Positions 11,629 to 21,666 of a stretch of 64,000 nucleotides of DNA are shown one piece after another (within the stretch, counting starts at the first letter, position 1; each line of letters opens with the position of its first letter). Below the pieces are notes generated by a model. The model worked only from the letters and a program-made list of their open reading frames with translations. It did not search any database and was not told where the DNA came from. The position numbers and the translations under genes are program-made. Origin of the DNA: Ancistrus triradiatus (taxonomy: Eukaryota; Chordata; Actinopteri; Siluriformes; Loricariidae); assembly GCA_025084515.1 (NCBI GenBank), contig JAJAGP010000204.1:186001-250000 (forward strand), in the 5' to 3' direction.

Positions 11629-12788
11629 AAATCATTTTTTCCTCCTGGATTGCAGCTACTAAGACATAAACTTCCATCATGACTCTTTAAGTGAAGGAAT
11701 GTTTCCACTGGCCAAAGCGAATGAATCAATCACTATCTGTTGTGCTTCCCATGCTGAAAGACCTGCTATTACATGTAGCACATGTACAGTAATGAAACGG
11801 ATACTCTTACACAAGTCTCAGACATGTGACTGAGATATTTGCATGCTTCTTCGAAGGGTGGAGGAGCTCTGATGACAGACGATGTCAAAGCCTGAAGATA
11901 AAATAGAAAAATAAAGGAGAAATCAACAAATCACTTCTTTCCTGTGCAGAACCCGACCTGGAAACATCACGAACGCGCACACTGCCGGCCTGGGTGACGC
12001 GGTCGGCTCAGAGGATGGGATTTTCTCTGAACGGAAACATCCCCGACCAACGCTCTCCTCATCCATCATTGTTAGCGAGCGCCTAACAGTGGGAGGCGAT
12101 TTTGTCTGGAGCTACCATTCAGCTTGGCACCATCTGGTTTGTTTTCCCTTTTTTTTTCTCGCAGCATATCAGACATGATTCCACACATTCCTCGTCCTGC
12201 GTTCTCCTGCAGCCAGAGCGTTGCCATAGGCCACATGCGCCCGTTGACCTCGGTTGAGTTCGCTCTGATAGAGACACGTCCGCGCATACCGAATAAGGCT
12301 GATAAACAAACGTGATCGTATTTAATGGAGGCGTTTAAGCCGCGCTTTTAAGCACGTTTTTACAGAAATGCAAAAGTGCCCGAGGATTGAATGAGTTTTG
12401 CAATCACCGGCGATATAAACAAAGCAATTAAAGCTTCAAAGCGAGCGTCCTCGGCTTTGAGATTTCTCGCCCTCCACTTAGACTTCTGTCAGGAAATGAA
12501 TGTATGTGTGTTTACATCATGAGCCACATCTGTAATGTGTGCAGGAAGATACGGGGCTGCTCACAGCACCAAAGCTGTGTGCTGTGTGTGTGTGTGTGTG
12601 TGTTAGCATAGTGTGTGTGTGAGCATCCTCTCAGCGACATTTGAACAGTCCCCATAACTAACCATATGATGTATACAAATGTATATAGAAAAAATTACTT
12701 TTGGGCAGTTAGGCGATGTTTAGGGTTAGGGTTTAGCTACAGTAATAGACAAGTCCATAGAAAAAGCCCAGTAGATAGAAATACAGTT
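10979..12788. other. Unique sequence with (GT)n tracts
   Basis: (GT)n lies at about 11595-11625 and (TG)n at about 12582-12602. The segment 12715-12735 contains two TTAGGG-like hexamers, too few to mean anything. A weak similarity in the phrase GGGTTTAGCTACAGTAA links 12725-12780 with 10728-10770. No gene is seen. Confidence 0.5.
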
Positions 12789-13347
12789 GTGACTGTTGGG
12801 TTCTTGAGCAAGGCCTGTAACCCACAGTTGCCTGGACTGTAAGAGAGTATCAGTGGTATCTAAGTCAATGTGGATGAGAGCATCTGCTAAATCCAGTGTT
12901 CCGGCCCACACTTGGGGTGGGGTGGGGTGCTTGTTGGCCAAACATCACAGGGGGTGCTCGACGCGTTGTCTGAGGTGAGGTGCTCTGAGTTTGATAAATC
13001 CGATTTGCACATGTTAAATAAAATTCAAATACAGTGGGGCAAAAAAGTATTTAGTCAGTCACTTATTGTGCAAGTTCTCCTACCTAGAAAGATGAGAGAG
13101 GTCTGTAATTTTCATCATAGGTACACTTCAACTATAAGAGACAAAATGAGAAAAAAAACATCCAGGAAATCACATTGTAGGATTTTTAAAGAATTTAATT
13201 GTAAATCATGGTGGAAAATAAGTATCTGGTCACCAACAAACAAGCAACATTTCTGGCTCTCACAGACCTGTAACTTCTTCTTTAAGAAGCTCTTCTATCC
13301 TCCACTGGTTACCTGTATTAATGGCACCTGTTTGACCTCGTTATTGG

Positions 13348-13355
13348 TATAAAAG
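13348..13355 (+). promoter_or_regulatory. TATA box of Tc1 copy A transposase
   Basis: TATAAAAG lies 44-51 bp upstream of the transposase ATG at 13399. The same motif sits at the matching place in copy B (18445-18452, minus strand), which supports it as the element's own promoter. Confidence 0.55.
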
Positions 13356-13398
13356 ACACCTGTCCACAGCCTCAAACAGTCAGACTCCAAACTCAACC

Positions 13399-14326
13399 AT
13401 GGCCAAGACCAAAGAGCTGTCGAAGGACACCAGGAAGAAAGTTGTAGACCTGCACCAGGCTGGGAAGAGTGAATCTACAATAGGCAAGCAGGTTGGTGTG
13501 AATAAATCAACTGTGTGAGCAATTGTAAGACATACAAGACCATTGATAATATCCTGATGAATGACCTGCAGAGAGCTGGGACCAAAGTAACAAAGGCTAC
13601 CATCAGTAACACACTACGCCGAGAGGGACTCAGATCCTGCAGTGCCAGGTGTGTCCCCACTGCTTAAGCCAGTACATGTCCAGGCCCGTCTGAAGTTTAC
13701 CAGAGAGCATATGGAAGATCCAGAAGAAGATTGGAAGAATATCATGTGGGTCAGATGAAATTAAAATAGAACTTTTTTGGTAAAAAAACTCACTCGTCGT
13801 GTTTGGAGGAAGAAGAATGCTGAGTTGCATCCCAAGCATCCCAAGAACCATACCTACTGTGAAGCATGGGGGTGGAAACATCATGCTTTGGGGCTGTTTT
13901 TCTGCAAAAGGGACAGGACGACTGATCCGTGTTAAGGGAAGAATGAACGGGACCATGTATGGTGAGATTTTAAACTAAGCCAAAACCTCCTTTCCATCAG
14001 TGAGAGCATTGAAGATGGAACGTGGCTGGGTCTTCCAGCATGATAATGATCCCAAACACACCGCTCGGGCAAAGGAGTCTCTCCGTAGAAAGCATTTCAA
14101 GGTCTTGGAGTGGCCTAGCCAGTCTCCAGACCTCAGCCCCATAGAAAATTTGTGGAGGGAGTTGAAAGTCCGTGTTGCCCCAAAACATCACTGCTCTAGA
14201 GGAGATCTGCATGGAGCAATGGGCCAAAATACCAGCTACAGTGTGTGCCAACCTGGTGTAGACTTACAGGAAACGTTTGACCTCTGTCATTGCCAACAAA
14301 GGTTATGTTACAAAGTATTGAGTTGG
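13399..14326 (+). pseudogene. Tc1-like transposase pseudogene (copy A)
   Basis: The start ATG is chosen because the translation begins MAKTKELSKDTRKKVVDLHQ, the family 1 amino terminus. A TGA stop interrupts the frame soon after the GKQVGVNKSTV motif of the paired-like helix-turn-helix domain, and about 150 bp are then deleted, joining the KTIDN region to MNDLQRAG. The DDE catalytic residues can still be found in scattered frames: D in GSDEIKIE, D in QHDNDPKHTA and E in SPIENLWREL. Family transposases are about 340 residues and act in the nucleus on the terminal repeats. This copy cannot make a full protein. Confidence 0.9.
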
Positions 14327-14835
14327 ACCAAATTTATTGACCAAATACTTATTTTCCACCATGATTTACAATTAAATTCTTTAAAAATCCTACAATGTGA
14401 TTTCCTGGATTTTTTTTCTCATTTTGTCTCTCATAGTTGGTGTACCTATGATTATGAAAATTAACTATCTAAGTAGGAGAACTTGCACAATCAGTGGCTG
14501 ACTAAATACTTTTTTGCCCCACTGTAACACACTCAGTAGAAAAAACTCTGTATATAAATTTACTCAAAAATATATCTAATAACCTTATATTTGAGTTTAG
14601 CTAAATATTTAGCTGTCTTGAAAAGAGAAAATGAGACAAAATGAAAAAAGAAAAAAAAAATACAAATGAAACAAAAAAAAAAGCTATAATTTATGTTAAA
14701 TTTTGCCAATAAAGATTTGTAAATCATTTGCAATGTACTGATTTATTGTTTTAATCTGTGTCATACTTGTTGTCTACTCACAGGAGGGACTCTAAGGAAA
14801 AAAGGCTGGGAACCACTGCACTAAATGATGTAAAT

Positions 14836-15385
14836 ATCAACAAACTATAAAAAGAAGTAAAGTTGGTGACATTCTGCAAAAGTGCCACATGTTTAACCGG
14901 CAATTTGATATCAAAATGTCTAGATTTGCTTTCCTCATGAAGCCATAACGTTAAGGGAACTTCTTATTGGCTTGATAGTCCTCTTTGTCTAATGACCAAG
15001 TTCTACTTTCGCAACGCACGTGCAACCAAGGACTGCATCCCTGTGTGCTTTAAAATACACATGCTGTCCTTTTATTGCATATAGTTTATCTGTCTTTTTA
15101 CTATTTACGACCAGTAAGAGAATCAGAACTTTGGCAAACTTTCTTTGAAAGAGTTTCCATAAGTTACTTGTTTATGTGCCGTTACATCTGCTCTGTTGAA
15201 AAGGTTCGAGTGCTAATAAATCATACAAATTAGACACGGGTGATAGGGTTCGTGTTCCAGCAGTGCCTTCCTCATAGGACGGGCATCAAACAAGTATGAG
15301 GGTGAGCAACCTTGTCCAACCCTGTCCCTTTGATGGACTGACACCCCGTTCAGTGATAAATTATGAGAAATTAGGTACATTGATT
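14836..15385. other. Unique sequence, no gene seen
   Basis: No repeat or coding region is recognised. A 63-codon minus-strand frame has no recognisable domain. Confidence 0.5.
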
Positions 15386-15583
15386 TAGGGGTGGGCAATA
15401 CCACGTAGGCTGTGGTAGCCTAGCGGTTAAGGTAATGGATTATGGACCAAAAGGTCCAGGGTTCAAATCCTACCTCTGCCAAGCTGCAACTGTTGGGTCC
15501 TTGATCACATGTATCGTGATATGAATCGTGAAAATGTTTTTAAATATTGTGATATACTATTTTAACTATATCGCCCACCCCTA
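15386..15583. mobile_element. hAT-type MITE with a SINE fragment inside
   Basis: The ends are TAGGGGTGGGCAATA and, reverse complemented, TAGGGGTGGGCGATA. The flanking octamers CATTGATT (15378-15385) and CATTGATG (15584-15591) match at 7 of 8 positions. The interior has ATCGTGATATG, typical of this class of fish MITE. It has no coding capacity. Confidence 0.85.
15408..15504 (+). repeat. tRNA-derived SINE, 3'-truncated
   Basis: Head and body are present (GGTAGCCTAGCGGTTAAGG, GGTTCAAATCC, CTGTTGGGTCCTTGA) but the sequence stops there, and MITE sequence resumes. It lies wholly inside the MITE at 15386-15583. Confidence 0.8.
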
Positions 15584-15615
15584 CATTGATGTCATCTTGT
15601 TATTGGGTATTTACA

Positions 15616-15790
15616 GGGACCGTGGTGGCTTGGTGGTGAAGGTATTGGACTTCGGGCCAGAAAGTCCAGGGTTTAAATGCTACCTCTGCCAAGCTGCCAC
15701 TACTGGGTCCATGAGCAAGACCCATAACGCACAATTGCTTGGACTGCAAGACTATATCAGTTGGGTGTCTGCTATATAACAAAATGTAAC
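15616..15790 (+). repeat. tRNA-derived SINE, diverged
   Basis: Head GTGGTGGCTTGGTGGTGAAG and degenerate B box (GGTTTAAATGC) are altered at several positions. The body GCCAAGCTGCCACTACTGGG and the tail GTGTCTGCTATATAAC are recognisable. It lies 33 bp after the MITE, in the same orientation as the SINE fragment within it. Confidence 0.75.
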
Positions 15791-17200
15791 CGTAAAAATG
15801 TACTATAATTTATGTTAAAATAATATTTATCTACGTTTATTTAGATTTGATCTTCAGCAGCGTGCTACCTAAGCAGATCCTCAACCAAATATTTTTCTCA
15901 CTTACTAAAGTGATTTCTTGCTATAAGTGACGGAACAGATTGCTTAGGGCCCCCAGCAACTGAGGAGGGGCCTTTTATGCTGTAATTAGATACCCACTGG
16001 TATAGCAATGTCCAAAAAAGGTGCTCAGACAGCGAAAAAGGCAACGTAATTCAGAGTTTCAGAGGCAATCATTGGCCATCATGGAGTTGGCGTTGGAGAG
16101 TATTCCAGTTATTTTGTTCTGTTTTAGCTGCCAGTAAGTACTAGTAAATAAATAAAGAGCCATGCTGTGCCACCCCTGCTCTCTCTTTCTCCCACACAAG
16201 CATTGCTCAGGTGTTTATTTCACCAGTCACACAAGGAATTGTGGATGGGGCCTATAAAAGCTAATCAGCGTCATCTGTTATTGTTTTAGTCACAAAGCCA
16301 CACTAACAAAGCCAGAACACTGCTGAATAATGGTACAGTTTAGATAACCTTCTAGTTTTACAGCCTCGAATATCCGTTCATTGGGTGAAAATGTAGAAGT
16401 TGGCTAAAGGCAACGGGGCATTTTTTTGTTGCCAACAGTTAAGCCTAACATCTCAGCCATCTGCCTGCCTAATCAGGATCCAATCAGTGACATTTAATTT
16501 ACTCTTAAGCCAGCGCGGCTGTGGGGATTCGTTCCAGGAAAACAGGGGCCACAAATAACAGTTGATAGAAGACCAAGTTGATTTGTTTATACAGGTATAC
16601 AGGTAAGAGATACAGGTACTGCCCGATTTCCAATGGGGAGATTCATTGTTTAATGTATATATAATAGTGGCGCGTGTCTTAAACATGCTTACATTAAACT
16701 GAAGTTGGGAAAAATCATGAACATAAAGCTTATTTTATAGTAAAGTGTTTAATATCTCATGTCATTTAGTGAATACTACATTTCCCAGCGCTCATCACTG
16801 TAAACAGCCAATCAATGCTGCGAATCCACAAGCAGAGGCGGGAGTTCAAGAGCAGTAAATCTGTCATTCGTATGTGTGTGTGTGTGTGTGTGTGTGTGTA
16901 GGTAAATAAGTAAGTAAGTAAGTAAGTAGCTAATATGTCGGTTGTTTCCCTGCTTGCTTGTTAGCTCACATTTGGACTAGAAACTGTTCTAACTCGGTTG
17001 ATGTGTGTATGACATTCTGCTACTTATTTGTAGCTGTAAATGGTGTTCGTAAGTGTATGTACCTGTCCTTTTGTAAGCAGTACTCCTTTGTTTGTCCCCC
17101 CACTACCTGTATATTCTCTCTAACCTATAAGTATAACTAAACTGTTTCATCTAGCTGATCTTCTGGGTCATGAAAGTATCTGTCTAACATCAAACAAAGG
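15791..17200. other. Unique sequence with compound microsatellite
   Basis: (TG)n at about 16872-16900 is followed by (AAGT)n at 16905-16928. Segment 16490-16680 contains GGGGATTCGTTCCAGGAAAA, similar to ends of pogo/Tigger-type debris, but no boundary can be set. No gene is seen. Confidence 0.45.
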
Positions 17201-17202
17201 TA

Positions 17203-18763
17203 CAATGGGGCAAAAAAGTATTTAGTTAGCCACTGATTATGTTAGGTTCTCCTACTTAGAAAGATGAGAGAGGTTTGTAATTTTCATCATATATACACTT
17301 CCACTATGAGAGGCAAAATGAGAAAAAAAATCCAGGAAATCACATTGTAGGATTTGTAAAGAATTTAATTGTAAATTATGGTGGAAAATAAGTATTTGGT
17401 CAATAACAAAAGTTCAACTCAACACTTTGTAACATAATCTTTGTTGCCAATGACAGAGGTCAAAGGTTTCCTGTAAGTCTTCACCAGGTTGGCACACACT
17501 GTAGCTGGTATTTTGGCCCATTCCTCCATGCAGATCTCCTCTAGAGCAGTGATGTTTTGGGCCAACACGGACTTTCAACTCCCTTCACAAGTTTTCTATG
17601 GGGTTGAGGTCTGGAGACTGGCTAGGCCACTGCAGCACCTTGAAATGCTTTTTATGGAGCCACTCCTTCATTGTCCAAGCAGTGTGTTTGGGATCATTAT
17701 CATGCTGGAAGACCCAGTCACGTTCCATCTTCAATGCTCTCACTGATGGAAGGAGGTTTTGGCTTAAAATCTCATTCTTCCCTTAACACGGATCAGTCGT
17801 CCTGTCCCTTTTGCAGAAAAACAGCCCCAAATCATGATGTTTCCACCCCCATGCTTCACAGTAGGTATGGTGTTCTTAGGATGAAACTCAGCATTCAACC
17901 ACGGCAAGTTGAGTTTTTACCAAAAAGTTCTGTTTTGGTTTCATCTGACCCCATGATATTCTCCAAATCTTCTTCTGGATCATCCATATGCTCTCTGGCA
18001 AACTTCAGATGGGCCTGGACATGTACTGGCTTAAGCAGGAGGACACGCCTGGCACTGCAGGAGCTGAGTCCCTCTCGGTGTAGTGTGTTACTGATGGTAG
18101 CCTTTGTTACTTTGGTCCCAGCTCTCTGCAGGTCATTCATCAGGTCCCTCCGTGTAGTTCTGGGATTTTTGCTCACCGTTCTCATGATCATTTTAACCCC
18201 ACGGGATGAGATCTTGCGTGGGGCCCCAGATCGAGGGAGATTATCAATGGTCTTGTATGTCTTCCGTTTTCTTACAATTGCTCCCACAGTTGATTTATTC
18301 ACACCAACCTGCTTGCCTATTGTAGATTCACTCTTCCCAGCCTGGTGCAGGTCTACAATTTTCGTCCTGGTGTCCTTCGACAGCTCTTTGGTCTTGGCCA
18401 TGGTTGAGTTTGGAGTCTGACTGTTTGAGGCTGTGGACAGGTGCCTTTTATATAGATATCGAGGTCAAACAGGTGCCATTAATACAGGTAATGAGTGGAG
18501 GACAGAAGAGCTTCCTAAAGAAGAGGTTACAGGTCTGTGAGAGCCAGAAATCTTGCTTGTTTGTGGGGTGACCAAATACTTATTTTCCACCATGATTTAC
18601 AATTAAATTTTTTTTTAAAATCCTACAATGTGATTTCCTGGATTTTTTTCTCATTTTGTCTCTCATAGTTGAAGTGATGATGAAAATTACAGGCCTCTCT
18701 CATCTTTTTAAGTAGGAGAACTTGCACAATCAGTGGCTGACTAAATACTTTTTTACCCCACTG
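17203..18763 (-). mobile_element. Tc1-like transposon, family 1 (copy B)
   Basis: The left end is CAATGGGGCAAAAAAGTATT and the right end CTTTTTTACCCCACTG, with TA at 17201-17202 and 18764-18765. Length is 1,561 bp, close to full size for the family. Long terminal inverted repeats of about 200 bp flank a transposase gene on the minus strand. One base of the left terminus differs from the CAGTGGGGC consensus seen in copies A and D. Confidence 0.92.
17414..18401 (-). pseudogene. Tc1-like transposase pseudogene, least damaged family 1 copy (copy B)
   Basis: The start ATG (18399-18401) gives MAKTKELSKDTRTKIVDLHQ. The frame stays open for 168 codons, covering the whole paired-like helix-turn-helix region (GKQVGVNKSTVGAIVRK, then DNLPRSGAPRKIS) and the linker (NPRTTRRDLMNDLQRAG), and reaches the first catalytic aspartate in GSDETKTELFG. 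The next frames carry the other catalytic residues: D in QHDNDPKHTA and E in NPIENL. At least one frameshift separates these parts. The stop expected by homology with copy D is at 17414-17416. A TATAAAAG box lies at 18445-18452. It is not functional as read. Confidence 0.9.
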
Positions 18764-18849
18764 TATCAGGTCCATCAGACCATAAGTGTTACAGCTTTAA
18801 CCTACACAGGGTCATAACAGTACACTACTGTATTTACTGAATTTCCATC

Positions 18850-19040
18850 AATTACAAAAGGTTTAGGGTGTGCGTAACAATTTAGCTTCCACTTCTTCCA
18901 CTTCGTATCTCTGACGCATTTACGTATCGTTTCTTGTGAAAATACCTATTCATATTTACATTACAGTAGCATAAAAAGTATGTGTGACTATGTGATGATG
19001 GTAATGCCCGGGCAACAACCTGCTTCCCAGAACGTACTGT
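18850..19040 (+). repeat. Dispersed repeat R4, partial copy
   Basis: Shares ordered blocks with 24350-24490: TATCTCTGACGCATTTACGT / TCTCTAACACATTTACAT, ATCGTTT, TCTTGTGAAAATAC, ATGGTAATG / GTGGTAATG, GGGCAACAACCTGCTTCC / GGGCAACGACCTGTTTCA and CAGAA. It lies just after the end of Tc1 copy B. Confidence 0.55.
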
Positions 19041-19812
19041 GTATACTCGGAGAGCCCAAGCAGGATGTTGACATTAGGTTGGTATATTGATAATCAGAAC
19101 GGAGCTGAACGAGCTAGCCACACAAGTGTGTATCAATTAAAGTCAAGATCTTTGCTGATTCCCAAAAACCACTTGAAATAAGGAGAGGTCTCCCAGCCAT
19201 CGCCGCGTTAGCACTGCCACTCCTACGTAGCACTCCAGACTTAAGTGGCTGGTCACTGTCTGTGACCATGTGGCTGACAGCAGTTTGATAACATGTTGAA
19301 CTGTTTTTCTTAGTGGCTGCACACGGCTCCGTGTTGATGGGTGTACCGTAAGGTGGATGCACACTTAGCTTCTGTAAAGTGCTATGATGGTTATAGAGAG
19401 CAAGCAGCGCCGAATTTCTCTGTATTACCAAACATTAAATACCAAACAGATTCTGAAGGTCTTTGTCCTTGTCAGCGTAATGAGCTGCGTCTGATGAAGC
19501 ATTGTCGTTTCATTTAGACTGTATGATGTTTGACATATCTTGGTGGCGCTGTAGCCACGTGGCTCGGTTGTGTACATATACGGGAGTTTGTCTGGGAAAA
19601 TTCCAGCGGTGCACGGCAGCATTCTGCATCCTCGGAGCCGAAGCGTGGCTCCCATCTGTTTGCTATGAAATCATAAATCAGCTGCAGTGTTGACTCCCTG
19701 GAGCTGCACTTCTATTGGGGTTTGCCATGACTCAGAGTGTTTGGCCCAGCCTAGGATAAACAGCACTTTAATCTCAGGCTTTGCGTATTTAGTCTCTTTT
19801 CACAGGCCTTTA
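19041..19812. other. Unique sequence, no gene seen
   Basis: No repeat or coding region is recognised. Overlapping open frames on both strands (about 19114-19693) have no known domain. Confidence 0.5.
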
Positions 19813-19988
19813 GGGGACTGTGGTAGCCTAGTGGTTATGGTGCTGGCCTATAGACCAGAATGTCCAGGGTTCAAATCCCACCTCTGGATAGGGCCCTTGA
19901 GCAAGAGCCTTAACCCACAACTTCTTGGATTGTAAGAAGCTATAAGCTGTTTGGGACGAGGGTGTCTGCTAAATGACATAAATGTAAG
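19813..19988 (+). repeat. tRNA-derived SINE
   Basis: Head GGTAGCCTAGTGGTTATGG, B box GGTTCAAATCC, shortened body (GCCAAGCTGCCACTGTTGGG is lost) and tail GAGGGTGTCTGCTAAATGAC. Confidence 0.82.
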
Positions 19989-20975
19989 TGTTCACACCGA
20001 GTACAACTTTTACGCAAGACAATAATGGATGACATTTTTAACGGAGTGGGACCATCACATCAAGTCTGATGCGTATTTCTGTCTAAACACTCTGAAAACT
20101 TCCTGTCTGCTTCAGCTTTCTTTTAACCCTTTCCTCATTCCTATTGCCTACAAATTTGCAATCACACAAGGACACAACCAATCAAGGAGCAAGAGGAAGT
20201 GGCTCAGCAGGTGAGAGCCCTGCATTGTGCTATACATGTATGCTCCTGGGAAGGTTCCTCGCGTTCTCACACCGGCCGTGCCGAAGCCTGCGCTTGAAAA
20301 GGTTCTCAAAATGATTTGCATTATCGCTGCTCGAACAAGCCCGAGTCGGAGCTGACGCTAATTGAAGCCATAAGCCCGTTGTGTTTCATCCTCGAATGAT
20401 GCTTTCGTGATGTTCCAGCAAACTTTTATGGCTTGGCAGCTGCAATCTGTTTTTTCTCAGGGGTTTCCATGTAAAAGTCAGATCGCGGAGAGAGAGAGAG
20501 GGTGGGTGGGAGAAGAGAAACAGCACTTAAGCTCTTTCCAAGTCCTCCCCGACACATCTCGTCTCAGGTTTTCCCTTTCCTGATGAATGGAGTTATAAGG
20601 AGTAAACAGAGACTAAATGGAGAGGGGCTTTGCTTTGAGTGTGGTAGAGCACAGCGGTTGCGGTTGATGCTTTTCTTGTCTGCTGCAGGAGGTACGGCCT
20701 ATAGTACAGGTTGGAGGACCATCATTTAAATATGGCTGTGCACTGGGTCGCCTTCACCACAGTAGCTTTTCGAGACTTTTCCGTTCAGAATCATCTAGTC
20801 GATTGCTGGTTTGTCCCTCCTCAGAACACTGCGGACTGGGACCACCCCCCAATACTTGTTGTTTAGGAGATGCTCCGACCCCTTGTTAAAGTGGCTCAGG
20901 TCTTTACTCCTGAACATTTCTCCCACATCCAACACATCAACTACAAGAACAGACTGTTCACTTACCAAACTGTAA
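19989..20975. other. Unique sequence, no gene seen
   Basis: A short (GA)n lies at about 20487-20500. No repeat family or gene is recognised. Confidence 0.5.
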
Positions 20976-21103
20976 TGCAAGCAATTGTGGCTTAAGGGCC
21001 TTGCTCAAGGACCCAACAGTGGCAGCTTGGCAGAGGTAGGACTTGAACGATGGACCTACTGGTCCATATTAGAGTACCTTAACTGCTATGCTATTGCAGT
21101 CTC
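20976..21103 (-). repeat. tRNA-derived SINE, tail missing
   Basis: Reads in reverse: GGGCCTTGCTCAAGGACCCA, ACAGTGGCAGCTTGGCAGAG, degenerate B box and a decayed head (TTAACTGCTATGCTATTGCAG). The tail is absent. Confidence 0.8.
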
Positions 21104-21172
21104 TACATATAACGAGAATACAAGATTGTAAGCATTTTAAATTCACTCATTTCTGTTTATTGACTGTAACAT

Positions 21173-21345
21173 TTGAGGGTGGCTCAGTGGGTAGCATTGT
21201 CGCCTCACAGCATGAATCCTGGTTTCGATCCCATGTGGTGTCCTTTCTGTGTGGAGTCTGCATGTCCGTTTTGTGTCCTTGTGGGTTTACTTCAGGTACT
21301 CCAGTTTCCTCCCACGACATGCTTTAGGTTAATTGATTACGCTAA
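21173..21345 (+). repeat. tRNA-headed interspersed repeat, second SINE-like type
   Basis: Contains GTGGCTCAGTGGGTAGCATT, GTCGCCTCACAGCA, GGTTTCGATCCC and TGTGTGGAGTCTGCATGT, then CCTCCCACGACATGC. This series is common in fish genomes and begins with a tRNA-like A and B box pair. It is distinct from the main SINE family of the window. The exact family name is not certain. Confidence 0.65.
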
Positions 21346-21372
21346 ATTGGCCTTGACCCTGATCCAGAGTGT

Positions 21373-21402
21373 GTATATATAAATATATATATATATATAT
21401 TA
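21373..21402. repeat. (TA)n microsatellite
   Basis: Alternating TA run with small interruptions at the end of the tRNA-headed repeat. Confidence 0.9.
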
Positions 21403-21484
21403 CTAGCTTCGATATAACCTGGAGTCTTTGAATGACACAAGGTTCAGCCTTTGATGCTGAAAAACAAACAAACCCATGGTGACA

Positions 21485-21666
21485 CTTACAGCATTTAGCA
21501 GGCACCCTTATCCAGAGCGACTTACATTTGATACAATCTTCAATCCAATTGTGGGTTATGGGTCTTGCTCAAGGAGCCAACAGTGACAGCTTGGCAGAGG
21601 TGGGATTTGAACCTTGGACCTTCTGGTCTATAGTCCAGTATCTAAACCACTAGGCCACCACAGTCC
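21485..21666 (-). repeat. tRNA-derived SINE, full length
   Basis: Starts with the tail ACAGCATTTAGCAGGCACCC, then the body AACAGTGACAGCTTGGCAGA, B box GGATTTGAACC and a head ending AAACCACTAGGCCACCACAG. Confidence 0.87.

Larger units (their letters stand above)
13032..14524 (+). mobile_element. Tc1-like transposon, family 1 (copy A)
   Basis: The ends CAGTGGGGCAAAAAAGTATT and its reverse complement are exact enough to fix the boundaries. TA dinucleotides at 13030-13031 and 14525-14526 are the duplicated target. The terminal inverted repeats are long, about 190-200 bp (13032-13233 and 14337-14524), and end at a TGGTGGAAAATAAGTAT block. The total is 1,493 bp, shorter than copy B because of an internal deletion in the transposase. 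It is inserted in a hAT element and is the youngest layer of the nest. Confidence 0.92.
12893..14818. mobile_element. hAT-like element inside a SINE, itself split by a Tc1 element
   Basis: The left end is CCAGTGTTCC and the right end is GGCTGGGAACCACTG, matching the CAGTGGTTCCCAACC type of hAT terminus. The flanking octamers are TGCTAAAT (12885-12892) and CACTAAAT (14819-14826). Without the Tc1 insertion the element is about 430 bp and non-coding. Its interior aligns in order with the reverse complement of the copy at 28601-28937: CAAACATCACAG, GAGGTGCTCTGAGTT, CATGTTAAATAAAAT, CAGTAGAAAA and ACTCAAAAA. The Tc1 element sits at a TA just after CATGTTAAATAAAAT. Confidence 0.75.
12789..14835 (+). 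repeat. tRNA-derived SINE, split by a hAT element
   Basis: The first part (12789-12892) starts in the body (ACTGTTGGGTTCTTGAGCAA) and runs to CATCTGCTAAAT. The last few bases of the tail resume at 14819-14835 (ACTAAATGATGTAAAT). The tRNA-like head is missing, so the SINE is 5'-truncated. All sequence between belongs to the hAT element and the Tc1 element inside it. Confidence 0.75.

Noticed and set aside
12715..12735. Interstitial telomere repeat
   Set aside because: Only two TTAGGG-like hexamers are present, too few to support it.
12912..13352. 146-codon ORF
   Set aside because: It reads through the Tc1 inverted repeat and upstream region, outside the transposase frame.
17489..18420. Plus-strand ORFs of 85 and 249 codons in Tc1 copy B
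   Set aside because: They are antisense shadows of the minus-strand transposase, which matches the family protein.
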